Shown here one piece after another: positions 54,904 through 63,645 of a stretch of 64,000 nucleotides of DNA; positions within the stretch are counted from its first letter, which is position 1; every line of letters begins with the position of its first letter. The position numbers were made by a program, and so were the translations under genes. The notes below the pieces were generated by a model that had not been told where the DNA came from, did no database searches, and saw only the letters and a program-made list of their open reading frames with translations. The DNA lies in contig NZ_JACSPS010000003.1 in NCBI RefSeq assembly GCF_014837035.1, forward strand, positions 248,001 through 312,000, read 5' to 3'. This DNA is from Kaistella pullorum (GTDB lineage: Bacteria > Bacteroidota > Bacteroidia > Flavobacteriales > Weeksellaceae).

Positions 54904-54929
54904 AAACCGGCACAAATGCCGGTTTTTTG
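54904..54929 (+). terminator. Rho-independent terminator of the propeller gene
   Basis: AAACCGGCA-caaa-TGCCGGTTT followed by T-rich sequence, 12 bases after the stop. Confidence 0.88.
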
Positions 54930-55076
54930 TTTTTAATGAGAAGGTTGTACCTGTTGCAGACATGAGCGTTATTGCAGCTGTAAAATGTAGGTTTCGTCCA
55001 GCCATTCAATAAGGCAGTCATACAAGTATTATTAACTAAACAAATATCACTGAAACAGCTTTACGCCGAAAATAAT

Positions 55077-55084
55077 TATTTTTG
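55077..55084 (+). promoter_or_regulatory. Candidate -7 box for the small membrane gene
   Basis: TATTTTTG fits TAnnTTTG, 16 bases before the ATG at 55100. Confidence 0.45.
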
Positions 55085-55099
55085 CACAAATCCTACTTT

Positions 55100-55432
55100 A
55101 TGCAGCGCGCACTACTCTATTTTCTGGCCGGAACGGTGGTAAGTTTTTTAATCAACTATTTCCTGCTGGGCAGTGAGGGCTGGCCACTGGACTTGTACTA
55201 TGGCATCGCATTCGGCGCGGCGTGGGGAATGGCCTATTATCTGGATGACGAACAATTTACGCTGATACAGAAGCTTGGAATTTCATTTATATTAATGACG
55301 GTTCTTCTGATCGCGGGTATTTTCATTTTCGATGCTGAACTGGCGGTGCCGGCGATCATCCGGTTTTCGATGGTGTTCGTGGCCTATTATGTTCTGGCGA
55401 GCTTCCGGCGGGCAAAATCTTTAAGGAAATAA
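55100..55432 (+). CDS. Small four-helix inner-membrane protein, unknown function
   Basis: A 110-residue protein with four hydrophobic segments (about residues 4-22, 31-44, 55-75 and 80-98) and a basic C-terminus (SFRRAKSLRK). The ATG at 55100 is chosen because an upstream TTG at 55082 falls inside the -7 box. No family is recognised. It is a single gene converging on the lipoprotein gene at 55481; a weak AT-rich stem-loop (55451-55475) lies between them. Confidence 0.7.
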   Translation: MQRALLYFLAGTVVSFLINYFLLGSEGWPLDLYYGIAFGAAWGMAYYLDDEQFTLIQKLGISFILMTVLLIAGIFIFDAELAVPAIIRFSMVFVAYYVLASFRRAKSLRK

Positions 55433-55480
55433 ATTATTCCAACGTCATTGCCATAAAAAACCTGTCAATTTATGGGTTCT

Positions 55481-55864
55481 TTACTGCTTCAGCACAGACC
55501 AGTTACCATTCCATTCACCCATTTTCCAGGTGCCGGATTTTGTATTCAGGTTTCCGAGCAGCGTAAAACCCGACTGCAATCTTACCGAGTACAGCGAGCC
55601 GTCATCCATCACCTTGCCGGACGAAAAAGAATCATCAGTACCGAACTGAGATGTTTTGGTGAGGGACGTGTTGCCGCTTTTGGCCACTTCTATGGTGATC
55701 GTGCCCACTTCGTCGCCGCTATAAGTTCCTTTGTAGATGCCTTTATATGGTGAAACGTACTGCTCCTGCGCTTTACGATCCCAGTAGTTATCTAGAATTT
55801 GGTCACACGAGGTCATGGTGAATGCAAGCATTAGAACCGACAGGCGCAAAAGTCTAGTTTTCAT
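55481..55864 (-). CDS. Small lipoprotein, unknown function
   Basis: A 127-residue lipoprotein from ATG 55864 (55867 also possible). Lipobox is TMTSC with Cys near residue 20, followed by DQILDNYWDRKAQEQYV. The rest reads as an all-beta lipocalin-like or META-like sandwich (GIYKGTYSGDEVGTITIEVA, SLYSVRLQSGFTLLGNL, GTWKMGEWNGNWSVLKQ). No named family recognised. Probably anchored in the outer membrane. Confidence 0.75.
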   Translation of the reverse strand: MKTRLLRLSVLMLAFTMTSCDQILDNYWDRKAQEQYVSPYKGIYKGTYSGDEVGTITIEVAKSGNTSLTKTSQFGTDDSFSSGKVMDDGSLYSVRLQSGFTLLGNLNTKSGTWKMGEWNGNWSVLKQ

Positions 55865-55881
55865 CATTTGAATGTAAATTC

Positions 55882-55889
55882 CAAATGTA
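55882..55889 (-). promoter_or_regulatory. Candidate -7 box for small lipoprotein
   Basis: TACATTTG on the minus strand, 18 bases before the start, fits TAnnTTTG. Confidence 0.4.
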
Positions 55890-56066
55890 ATTAAAATCTG
55901 GTTTTGTTTGACGAAGTATTTTTGCGCGGAGAAATCTTTGAGTGAAAAGTGATCCGGAACAGCCCGATTTTAAATAAAATCAAGCATCCTGAATGTCATC
56001 AAACCAAAGATTTTCAAATCCTTACGAAATCTTTAAACAAGTATTTCCAGTTTCAAATAAAATCTC

Positions 56067-56074
56067 TACCTTTG
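56067..56074 (+). promoter_or_regulatory. Promoter -7 box of rplM-rpsI
   Basis: TACCTTTG fits TAnnTTTG. A TTTC (one mismatch from TTTG) lies about 19 bases upstream at 56044-56047. Transcription would start about 15 bases before the ATG at 56098. Confidence 0.55.
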
Positions 56075-56097
56075 CACACCCTTTTTAAGGGAAAATT

Positions 56098-56577
56098 ATG
56101 TTTAACCGTAAACGAAAAAGTGTGAATACATTAAGTTACAAAACCGTTTCAGCTAACAAAGCTACCGCTAATAAAGAATGGGTTGTGGTAGACGCTGAAG
56201 GACAGCCTCTTGGCCGACTGGCTTCGAAGGTTGCAAAGATTTTGAGAGGAAAGCACAAGACGAATTTTACGCCTCACGCAGACTGCGGAGATAACGTGAT
56301 CGTTTTGAATGCTGGAAAGATTACCCTTTCCGGAAACAAGTGGGCTGACAAGACTTACATCTGGCATACAGGTTACCCTGGTGGTCAGAAGTCTATGACT
56401 GCACTCGAACTTCAGAAGAAAGACTCCCTGAAAGTATTGGAAAAATCTGTAAAAGGTATGCTTCCAAAAAATAGACTGGGATCTATCCTTTTCTCTAACC
56501 TTTATCTGTATGAAGGAACAGAGCACAAGCACGAAGCTCAGCAGCCAAAAGTTATTAATATTAACGAAATCAAATAA
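56098..56577 (+). CDS. rplM: 50S ribosomal protein L13
   Basis: L13 of the large ribosomal subunit. Motifs include [38 protein letters not shown] and [13 protein letters not shown]. The frame from ATG 56098 gives 159 residues. Homologues I recall start with the equivalent of [15 protein letters not shown], which would correspond to a GTG at 56122 and about 151 residues. The start is therefore uncertain by eight codons. It forms an operon with rpsI, 5 bases downstream. Confidence 0.96.
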   Translation: MFNRKRKSVNTLSYKTVSANKATANKEWVVVDAEGQPLGRLASKVAKILRGKHKTNFTPHADCGDNVIVLNAGKITLSGNKWADKTYIWHTGYPGGQKSMTALELQKKDSLKVLEKSVKGMLPKNRLGSILFSNLYLYEGTEHKHEAQQPKVININEIK

Positions 56578-56582
56578 TTAAT

Positions 56583-56969
56583 ATGTCAGTAGTTCACAAA
56601 ATCGGAAGAAGAAAAACTTCTGTTGCAAGAGTTTATGTGAAACCAGGCTCAGGCGTTATTACTATTAACAAAAAAGATTCTAAGGAATACTTCGGTACTG
56701 ATGTTTTGGTATACAAAGTAAACCAGCCTTTCTTGTTAACAGAAACTGCAGGTCAGTATGACGTTACCGTAAATGTTTTCGGTGGCGGTATTACAGGTCA
56801 GGCAGAAGCCATCAGACTTGGTGTATCACGCGCTCTTTGCGAGATCAACGAAGAATTCAGATTATTGCTTAAGCCACACGGTCTTCTTACCAGAGATGCA
56901 AGAATGGTAGAAAGAAAGAAACCGGGTCAGAAAAAAGCAAGAAAGAGATTCCAGTTCTCAAAACGTTAA
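56583..56969 (+). CDS. rpsI: 30S ribosomal protein S9
   Basis: A 128-residue S9 of the small subunit. It starts [19 protein letters not shown], contains [20 protein letters not shown] and ends in the conserved basic tail [17 protein letters not shown], whose last arginine contacts P-site tRNA. Standard length. Co-transcribed with rplM. Confidence 0.98.
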   Translation: MSVVHKIGRRKTSVARVYVKPGSGVITINKKDSKEYFGTDVLVYKVNQPFLLTETAGQYDVTVNVFGGGITGQAEAIRLGVSRALCEINEEFRLLLKPHGLLTRDARMVERKKPGQKKARKRFQFSKR

Positions 56970-56971
56970 TT

Positions 56972-57043
56972 CACAAGATTCAAGATACAAGACACAAGAT
57001 TCAAGACTATGTTTGGACATCTTGGTTCTCGGCTCTTGGCTCT
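56972..57043. repeat. Short repeats in the rpsI-rpsB spacer
   Basis: CACAAGATTCAAGA occurs twice, 21 bases apart (56972 and 56993), with a related ATACAAGA between. From 57020 the sequence TCTTGGTTCTCGGCTCTTGG is roughly the inverse complement of the CAAGA-rich part. It may be a genome-wide dispersed element or degenerate stem-loop. Confidence 0.5.
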
Positions 57044-57153
57044 ATTATCTAATCAAAAATGCCCCGTTTAGTTTAGCACCCAAACATTTCTCCCATCTAA
57101 AGAAATTGTTGTTTGCAGAATAGCGGAACGTAAACTAAAAACAAAAAAGCGAC

Positions 57154-57921
57154 ATGGCAAAAGCAAATGTTAAAGACCTTTTAGAGGCAGGCGTACACTT
57201 CGGTCACATGACCCGTAAGTGGAACCCAAATATGGCTCCATACATCTTCATGGAGAAAAACGGTATTCACATCGTAGACTTACATAAAACAGCAGTGAAA
57301 TTGGACGAAGCTTGTTCAGCTTTGGAAAAAATCACTTCTGCAGGCAAAAAAGTTCTTTTCGTAGCTACTAAAAAGCAGGCGAAAGAAGTAGTGGCAAAAC
57401 ACGCTGCTGACCTTAATATGCCTTATATCACGGAAAGATGGCCAGGCGGTATGCTGACGAACTTCGTTACCATCCGTAAGGCTGTAAAGAAAATGAACCA
57501 GATTGATAAAATGAAGAAAGACGGTACTTTCGAAACTTTATCTAAAAAAGAAAGACTTCAGGTTGACCGTCAGCGTGCTAACCTGGAGAAAAACTTAGGT
57601 TCTATTTCAGACATGGTGCGTCTTCCATCGGCAATCTTCGTTGTTGATATCATGAGAGAACACATCGCAGTAACTGAAGCTAAAAAATTGGGTATCCCTG
57701 TGTTCGGTATCGTAGATACAAACTCAGATCCACGTAAAGTAGATTACGTAATCCCAGGAAATGATGATGCTTCTAAGTCTATCGATATGATCCTGAGCGT
57801 AGTTTCAGATTCTATCAAAGACGGTTTGTCTCAGAGAAAAGCAGACAAAGAAAAATCTAAAGAAGAAGGCGAAAAAGTATCAGCTGATGCTGATGCAGAT
57901 TTCGACAATGCTGCAGAATAA
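57154..57921 (+). CDS. rpsB: 30S ribosomal protein S2
   Basis: A 255-residue S2. Conserved segments are LLEAGVHFGHMTRKWNPNM, GIHIVDLHKTAVKLDEA, VLFVATKKQAKEVV, ERWPGGMLTNFVTIRK and GIPVFGIVDTNSDPRKVDYV. The C-terminal tail is acidic, as usual. A strong terminator follows 19 bases after the stop, and tsf, its usual partner, is not downstream. Confidence 0.98.
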   Translation: MAKANVKDLLEAGVHFGHMTRKWNPNMAPYIFMEKNGIHIVDLHKTAVKLDEACSALEKITSAGKKVLFVATKKQAKEVVAKHAADLNMPYITERWPGGMLTNFVTIRKAVKKMNQIDKMKKDGTFETLSKKERLQVDRQRANLEKNLGSISDMVRLPSAIFVVDIMREHIAVTEAKKLGIPVFGIVDTNSDPRKVDYVIPGNDDASKSIDMILSVVSDSIKDGLSQRKADKEKSKEEGEKVSADADADFDNAAE

Positions 57922-57940
57922 GATTTTATCTTGAATAAAG

Positions 57941-57971
57941 AAAAGCTCAGATTTATTTCTGAGCTTTTTTT
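57941..57971 (+). terminator. Rho-independent terminator of rpsB
   Basis: AAAGCTCAGA-tttattt-CTGAGCTTT and a T run, directly after rpsB. Confidence 0.9.
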
Positions 57972-58036
57972 GTTTAAATTTTTCGAGCGATCGTGATTGA
58001 TACTTTTTATGAAGCCAGACCAATCGTGATTCCGCT

Positions 58037-58714
58037 CTATTTGATCTTAAATTTAATATAAGTGATCGTTTTCCCTTTCGCAGAGAACAATCCTTCGTAA
58101 TAAGTCTTTATTTCCCTCAGCAGCGGCGTCTCCGGGTCGTACTCCGGCGCGCCGTAAATATCATGATGGGCGGAAATGATCTCATGGCCAAGACCTTGAA
58201 GCAAACCTAAAGTATAGCCATGCAGAAACTCCGAGTCGGTTTTCAGGTGCATGATGCCGTCTGGTTTCAGGATCTTTTTGTAACGTTCAAGGAATTCGGG
58301 ATGTGTCATCCGGTGCTTTGTTCGGCGGTATTTGATCTGCGGATCCGGAAATGTAATCCAGATTTCGTCTACCTCATCTTTATCAAAAAAACCGTCGATA
58401 AGCTCGATCTGTGTACGCAAAAACGCCACGTTTGAAAGATTCTTCTCTACCGCTTCTTTGGCTCCGAACCAGAAGCGCGCACCTTTGATGTCAACACCGA
58501 TAAAGTTTTTGTCCGGAAAGGCTTTCGCTAGACCTACAGAATATTCGCCCTTTCCGCAACCCAGTTCCAGAACCACCGGATTGTCATTTTTAAAGACTTC
58601 GGAGCGCCATTTTCCTTTTAAATAATAGCCATTTATAGCCTCTTCTCTTGTCGGCTGAAAAACGTTTGGAAGAATTCTGTTCTCGTCGAAACGTGCCTGC
58701 TTATTTTTACCCAT
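58037..58714 (-). CDS. trmB: tRNA (guanine-N7-)-methyltransferase
   Basis: A 225-residue SAM-dependent enzyme that makes m7G46 in tRNA. The SAM motif VLELGCGKGEYSVGLA is near residues 48-63, NFIGVDIKGARFWFG follows, and the TrmB signature ITFPDPQIKYRRTKHRMTHP is near 120-139. Length is normal. It converges on rpsB with the rpsB terminator between them. Confidence 0.95.
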   Translation of the reverse strand: MGKNKQARFDENRILPNVFQPTREEAINGYYLKGKWRSEVFKNDNPVVLELGCGKGEYSVGLAKAFPDKNFIGVDIKGARFWFGAKEAVEKNLSNVAFLRTQIELIDGFFDKDEVDEIWITFPDPQIKYRRTKHRMTHPEFLERYKKILKPDGIMHLKTDSEFLHGYTLGLLQGLGHEIISAHHDIYGAPEYDPETPLLREIKTYYEGLFSAKGKTITYIKFKIK

Positions 58715-58735
58715 TTTTTATAAATCAAAACCGTG

Positions 58736-58743
58736 CAAAAATA
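58736..58743 (-). promoter_or_regulatory. Candidate -7 box for trmB
   Basis: TATTTTTG on the minus strand, 22 bases before the trmB start, fits TAnnTTTG. Confidence 0.4.
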
Positions 58744-58850
58744 GATAAAAATGGCTGAAACTATGCGTAAATAAAAGTGTAAAAACACTTCCCCCGCCGC
58801 GTGTCGCCGCAACCAAATTATTTTCTAAACCCTTTTAAACAGATAGTCTG

Positions 58851-59639
58851 CTATTTCGTTTCCATTAAACTCGAGTTCCGCAATCTGCGCTGATAGATGG
58901 GCAGATATTTTTCGATATAAACGGCCATCACTTCGAAATTTCCGGTCTGCACGTAGGGAGTCAGGGTTTCTGAGGTGTAAACAAACTGAAGGAAGTTATC
59001 TACGAGATGCTCCGGTATTTTTAAAGATGTGAAATATTCGGTGCCGTAGTATTTTTTAATTTTTGCGATCGCGGTATTCATCCGTTCATACTGCTCCGCT
59101 CTCTCCTTTTTCTTGCGCTCACCCGAGAGGATGTCATAGATACTTTCAAGACTGAAGGTAAGTCCACCTCCCGACAAACCCGCGACCGGAAGTTCAGACG
59201 GTGTACCATCACCTTTGGGCTCCGGCAAACCGATCATTTGCTGCAGCGCAATGAGTTTATCACCGGTTTTCAATGATGAGACATCTTTGCGAAGGTTACC
59301 CGTGGGTTTGAATTTACTGATGACCACCTCCTGAATGTCGTAGTACGCAATCTTGAGTTCCACGAAATTGTCGCTGTTCTGAAGGTCCGTTTCGGTAACC
59401 TTTACATCTTTCCGGTCTGTAACAATCGAGGTAAAACGGATTACATCTCCCGGTTTTGCGGGAATTTTAAATGTGCCGAAATGGTCTGTGTAAACGGTAC
59501 TTTGGGAAGTGAGATTGGTGACATACACCTGATTGAGATAGAACACAGAGTTGTCTCGTATGATGATTTCACCGGAAAAATACTGTGCCTTTAAAAAATT
59601 TAAAAATAAAACTGCAGTCAGCAGCAGAAGCTTCTTCAT
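58851..59639 (-). CDS. Secreted carboxypeptidase-regulatory-like domain protein
   Basis: A 262-residue protein with signal peptide ending FLKAQ (residue 19). Residues 20-100 form a CarboxypepD_reg-like beta-sandwich (FSGEIIIRDNSVFYLNQVYV, STVYTDHFGTFKIPAKPGDV, DIQEVVISKF), as found at the N-terminus of TonB-dependent receptors, but no barrel or plug follows. The C-terminal half is helical (LSGERKKKERAEQYERM). This layout is common in Flavobacteriia and its function is unknown. It is probably periplasmic or outer-membrane associated. Confidence 0.78.
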   Translation of the reverse strand: MKKLLLLTAVLFLNFLKAQYFSGEIIIRDNSVFYLNQVYVTNLTSQSTVYTDHFGTFKIPAKPGDVIRFTSIVTDRKDVKVTETDLQNSDNFVELKIAYYDIQEVVISKFKPTGNLRKDVSSLKTGDKLIALQQMIGLPEPKGDGTPSELPVAGLSGGGLTFSLESIYDILSGERKKKERAEQYERMNTAIAKIKKYYGTEYFTSLKIPEHLVDNFLQFVYTSETLTPYVQTGNFEVMAVYIEKYLPIYQRRLRNSSLMETK

Positions 59640-59647
59640 ATAGCTGA

Positions 59648-59655
59648 CAAAAATA
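59648..59655 (-). promoter_or_regulatory. Candidate -7 box for the 59639 gene
   Basis: TATTTTTG on the minus strand only 8 bases before the ATG fits TAnnTTTG and would give an almost leaderless transcript. No -33 box. Confidence 0.35.
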
Positions 59656-59743
59656 ACTGATTTTTTGTACAGTTGTTCGCTTATTGTCTAGTTGTCAGGG
59701 TTAAAGTTGGTTAAAATAGCCGGTCATCAAGGTACATTTAAAC

Positions 59744-59774
59744 AAAAAAAATCCCCGGTGGTATTCCGGGGATT
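59744..59774 (-). terminator. Rho-independent terminator of the metalloprotease gene
   Basis: On the minus strand AATCCCCGG-aatacca-CCGGGGATT followed by eight T, about 22 bases after the stop at 59796. Confidence 0.9.
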
Positions 59775-59795
59775 CAGTTGATTAAAAAATCAGAT

Positions 59796-62732
59796 TTATT
59801 TTTTGATGAATTTCACCTGGCTTACTTCACCTTCGTTGTTCACGGAGATGGTATAAACACCTTTAGCTAATTGAGAAACCTGAACTTTGTTACCGATTAC
59901 TTTTCCTTTAGAAACTGCCTGACCAGCCATGTTGTAGATGGTGTAGTTTGCTCTGTCTGAAACTTTAGTAACGTTAAGAAGATCAATCGCAGGGTTTGGA
60001 TAAACCTGTACTGCGTTAGCTTTCACATTATCATTCACACCCAGTGTAGCTGAGATTTTCACTGCATAATCTTCTACTTCACCATACGTGTAAGAACCGC
60101 AAGGAGTAGTTTGTGGTGTGCTGAAACGCATCGCGACACGCATACCAACGGTTTTGTCACCGGTGTAAGCATCTGCAGGTACTGAGAATGTATCAGAGAC
60201 AGGGTTCAGTTTGTCTGCTGAAGTTGACATCACTATTTCGTCATTGTCATAAGTTCCGCTACGGTCAAAGTCAATCCATACAGTTACAGCTTCGTTGTAC
60301 TGTGTACCGGTCCAGGCTTTAGTTACTGTAATGGTGTTGTTTGCTGTACCTTTAGCCAGATTCACAAGTCTTGCAGGATCTGTAGAATAGTTCGTGTAGG
60401 TAGATGCACCGGAGTTGCTGGTCATGCCTAAAGCACCTTCTGCAGTCACCTGAACCTTAGAGATATACTCATCAGACGCATTTGTAGACGTCAAAGTACA
60501 GTATGCAAGCATTTGTGTAGTGAAGCTTGTAGTAGACGTGAAAGAACCGGTGGTTCCCGAGCAAACTGCAGCTACCTGAACATCATAAGCAACACCTTCT
60601 TCAAGATCGGTAATAGTGTATGTATTAGTCGTTACAGGAACTGTATTCCATGTAGCATCAGATGTTTTCTTGTATCGTACCACATAAGTTGCAGACGCTA
60701 CCGGATCCCACGTTACGGTTGCACCTACTGTAGTCACTGTAGAAACAGTTAGACCTGCAGGAGCTGTACCATCACATGCTACGATTGCAGAAACTGTAAC
60801 CGGAGCTACCGCATAGAATACGTTACCGATCGCAGAGATTCTTACTTTTAGCGCTGTATTGGTTGGGAACGTAGCGAATGAGAAGTCTTCTGACCCGTCA
60901 TTAGGTGTAGAAGCACTCAATAATGTCCATGTTGCGCCATTGTCCGTTGTGTAATCTATTTTTACGTTAGCTACGTTGAAAGGCGCAGCATTGGTTCCTA
61001 CTACATCCCAAGTCAATGGACCTGGCGCGTTGTTGTAAACTTTTGTAGAAGTAATTTTAAATGGCCCGTTTGCACTTACAGTTACCTTTTGGTTAGCACT
61101 TTGAGTTTGCTTTTGTGTAACGTCAGCATTATTGTCTCTTACAGTAACCTTGAAGTTCTGAACTCTGGCAACAGTAGAAACTGCTTCCCAATCTGCGTTA
61201 TTCTTAAGATTTCCTGCAAGTACAGTAGAAAGCTTAGGGAAATATCTTGTAGGGCTTGTAGTTGGAGTCCATGATCTGAAGGTAGGACCGTTCGTAAGTG
61301 TACCTAAATTTGAGATCGTAGTTGCAGTTGATGCATTATCTACCTCCTCCCAAGTGTAAGTCATCGGGTCGCCTTCCGCATCTGTAGCCTGAGCTGTAAG
61401 AACGAAAGCAGTACTTTTCGGGATCGTAACGTCTGGCAATGCCGTAATTACAGGTGGGTTGTTTGCCACTGCAGTTTCGATATCGCAAGTCTTATTTGTA
61501 AGGTTTGTCTGAACCTGAACGATCGAATTGATGTGGAAATAAGGATCAGAATGCGGCTGAACATCAGTTGAACCGGTGATACCAGCATAACCCATGATCG
61601 TAGATCCTGAACCTGGCTCCACATTCTGGCCAGTACCTTCAAGGCTCATTGAGAATGTGTGGTTAGCACCGATCTGGTGACCGATTTCGTGCGCTACATA
61701 ATCGATGTCGAAGTTATCACCCTGAGGGATACCGTCTGCAGGTGAAGTGATACCGGAACCTTTACCGTTACCGGTAGGAACCCCAGAAGAATTAAGTGGC
61801 GGGCTGATACACACACAACCGATACAACCTGCGTTTCCGCCACCTCCGGATGCACCGAACATGTGTCCGATATCGTAGTTAGCTTCGCCTGCAACAGCTG
61901 TGATGGCTTTTTGTGCAGCAAGATTCCAGCTGCTCAAACTTGTGGAATATGGATCAGTATTAGGATCAGTATAGATAAGCGCAGGGAAATCCTGAAGGAT
62001 CAGACGCAAACCAAAATCCATTTCAAAGATACCGTTACATCTTGTGATCGTAGCATTGATAGCGGCCAACGCACCGGCAACACCTCCGTGGAAGATGGTA
62101 TATTCACCGTTGGTAGTCATCGCCAAACGCATTGTGCGGAATTTCTTGTCAGAGGCTTTGTTGAAATCAGCTGGATTGTTAGTGAACGTCTTTCCGCTCA
62201 TGTACATCTTATCCATCTGAGCTTTAGACAATGGAGTTTCGCTGGTAGAGCAAACAAACGCTTTGTCGCCATCTGTCTTGTTTGATTTTGGCAACACACC
62301 GTAAACAGACTTTTCCTTGTTCTGCGGCTCTACGAATTCGTAAACACCGTTTCGTACGATCATAGACTGGAAGTCATTCGGTGCCACGCTGAAGCGTACA
62401 AAAGCAGTAGGATCATCAATACCCTGACCGATATATGAACCTAACTGGTACCGGTCAGCCAATGATTTCACCACTACCGGCGCACTGTAAACCGCAAAAC
62501 GCTCGATCTTACCGTTCAGTGTAGGCAGGTTTATTTCTACAGCAACAGCATTACGTCCAGTTTCCTGTGCGTTAGCCAGCTTGGCTCTCATGGCATCGAG
62601 ATCAAGCGAATAATAACTCTTGACGTTTGACGTCGTTCGGATTTTCTCACCCTGCATAGACGTCGGACTCCATTGTGCTAATGCAGCCGTGGACATCAAT
62701 CCGCAAAGTAAAGAGGTAAAAATTCTCTTCAT
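59796..62732 (-). CDS. T9SS-secreted reprolysin-like metalloprotease
   Basis: A 978-residue protein from ATG 62732 (the frame is open to 62807 but those residues are upstream of the promoter). Signal peptide ends AALAQ (about residue 20), followed by a propeptide-like region. The metzincin zinc site HEIGHQIGANH starts at about residue 348 (HExxHxxGxxH), with the Met-turn STIMGYAGITG after it. Then come Ig/cadherin-like domains (PPVITALPDVTIPKSTAFVL), an FN3 domain (PAGLTVSTVTTVGATVTW), a GEVED domain (VWIDFDRSGTYDNDEIV, YGEVEDYAVKI) and the T9SS sorting domain (VQVYPNPAIDLLNV, KGVYTISVN, QVKFIKK). It is probably an extracellular endopeptidase. It has an ideal promoter whose spacer contains a T9 run. 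Confidence 0.92.
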   Translation of the reverse strand: MKRIFTSLLCGLMSTAALAQWSPTSMQGEKIRTTSNVKSYYSLDLDAMRAKLANAQETGRNAVAVEINLPTLNGKIERFAVYSAPVVVKSLADRYQLGSYIGQGIDDPTAFVRFSVAPNDFQSMIVRNGVYEFVEPQNKEKSVYGVLPKSNKTDGDKAFVCSTSETPLSKAQMDKMYMSGKTFTNNPADFNKASDKKFRTMRLAMTTNGEYTIFHGGVAGALAAINATITRCNGIFEMDFGLRLILQDFPALIYTDPNTDPYSTSLSSWNLAAQKAITAVAGEANYDIGHMFGASGGGGNAGCIGCVCISPPLNSSGVPTGNGKGSGITSPADGIPQGDNFDIDYVAHEIGHQIGANHTFSMSLEGTGQNVEPGSGSTIMGYAGITGSTDVQPHSDPYFHINSIVQVQTNLTNKTCDIETAVANNPPVITALPDVTIPKSTAFVLTAQATDAEGDPMTYTWEEVDNASTATTISNLGTLTNGPTFRSWTPTTSPTRYFPKLSTVLAGNLKNNADWEAVSTVARVQNFKVTVRDNNADVTQKQTQSANQKVTVSANGPFKITSTKVYNNAPGPLTWDVVGTNAAPFNVANVKIDYTTDNGATWTLLSASTPNDGSEDFSFATFPTNTALKVRISAIGNVFYAVAPVTVSAIVACDGTAPAGLTVSTVTTVGATVTWDPVASATYVVRYKKTSDATWNTVPVTTNTYTITDLEEGVAYDVQVAAVCSGTTGSFTSTTSFTTQMLAYCTLTSTNASDEYISKVQVTAEGALGMTSNSGASTYTNYSTDPARLVNLAKGTANNTITVTKAWTGTQYNEAVTVWIDFDRSGTYDNDEIVMSTSADKLNPVSDTFSVPADAYTGDKTVGMRVAMRFSTPQTTPCGSYTYGEVEDYAVKISATLGVNDNVKANAVQVYPNPAIDLLNVTKVSDRANYTIYNMAGQAVSKGKVIGNKVQVSQLAKGVYTISVNNEGEVSQVKFIKK

Positions 62733-62761
62733 AAGACTAAAATTTATTTTTAAAACTATCC

Positions 62762-62791
62762 CAAAAGTAATTTTTTTTTGCCCGCTGTCAA
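62762..62791 (-). promoter_or_regulatory. Promoter of the metalloprotease gene with T9 spacer tract
   Basis: On the minus strand TTG (62791-62789), 19 bases, TACTTTTG (62769-62762), matching the Bacteroidota consensus. The spacer contains an uninterrupted run of nine A on the coding strand (62771-62779 as T9 on plus). Leader about 25 bases. Confidence 0.72.
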
Positions 62792-62985
62792 AATAAAAAA
62801 CACACAAATTTGCCCGTCACAGCATAATATCGATATTCAAACTATAAAAATATTGTTGAATTTTAATTAAAAATTTCTGCTTTATGAATTATATTTAATT
62901 GAATTAAGGATATTAACAGAACGCACGCCGATTTTCCCCCAATAAATTGTGGGAAATTATTCTTTGCATACGATTTTAATGTTAC

Positions 62986-63645
62986 CTAAAAACTGTACGC
63001 AATATTCCAGGAAAAACCTATGTTGAATTTAGAGGAACTGCGCCCGAAACCAGGTACAATCATCGGTTGAATATCCTCTTGGGTAGAGGAAAAAAGTAAG
63101 TAGCGCGGCTGAACATTGACATCGATGTAAAAAGATGATTCAAAAAGCTGGACACGTCCTCCTACTACACCTTCAAGCCAGTATGAACTTTGCGAAGAAG
63201 CCGGAAAAGACGCGGAAGTATCACTGCCACCAAATCCGCGGACTGGTACCGCGTAATATTCCTGACTGTAAAACGAAGCCGCAGCTTTAGCACCGCCATA
63301 AAAACCGTTCAAAGCATTGTCACGGTCCTGGGCAAGCATATAGAAACCGCCCAACTTTAAAAATGGTCCGTTCGCAACTGCGTCGTAGCCATTTTTTTGA
63401 TAAATATTCTTTTCGAAACCCACGTCAGCAACCGCATGAATATTCCGCGAAACCCTTGATGAAATGAATCCCTGAAAGAGTTTGCGGTCACCGAATGCAG
63501 CCAAACTGCCGTTCAGCACATCAATACCAACCATAAAATTGGGTTCATATTTCCATTTGGCAACCAATGTGTCCTGCACTTGCTGAGCCGATGAAAAAAC
63601 CCAAAGCAAACTAAAAAAGAAGGAAAAAATGAGTTTTCGATTCAT
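62986..63645 (-). CDS. DUF6048-like outer-membrane protein
   Basis: A 219-residue protein with signal peptide ending FSSAQ (residue 20). The mature part alternates amphipathic strands (EPNFMVGIDVLNGSLAAFGD, YGGAKAAASFYSQEYYAV, SFYIDVNVQPRYLLF) and ends in a terminal aromatic strand FNIGFSWNIAYSF, as in small outer-membrane beta-barrels. It overlaps the upstream gene by 35 bases. I assign it to the DUF6048 group from its length, strand pattern and pairing with a DUF6452-like gene, without a search. Function unknown. Confidence 0.7.
   Translation of the reverse strand: MNRKLIFSFFFSLLWVFSSAQQVQDTLVAKWKYEPNFMVGIDVLNGSLAAFGDRKLFQGFISSRVSRNIHAVADVGFEKNIYQKNGYDAVANGPFLKLGGFYMLAQDRDNALNGFYGGAKAAASFYSQEYYAVPVRGFGGSDTSASFPASSQSSYWLEGVVGGRVQLFESSFYIDVNVQPRYLLFSSTQEDIQPMIVPGFGRSSSKFNIGFSWNIAYSF

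Noticed and set aside
55100-55432. Small membrane protein considered as an exosortase or exosortase-associated protein
   Set aside because: Too short, with no cysteine/arginine/histidine catalytic set of exosortases visible.
55451-55475. Stem-loop CCATAAA/TTTATGG between convergent genes as terminator
   Set aside because: Stem is AT-rich and no T run follows on either strand.
62932-62955. Hairpin TTTCCC/GGGAAA after the DUF6048-like gene as terminator
   Set aside because: Loop is long, pairing imperfect and no T run follows.
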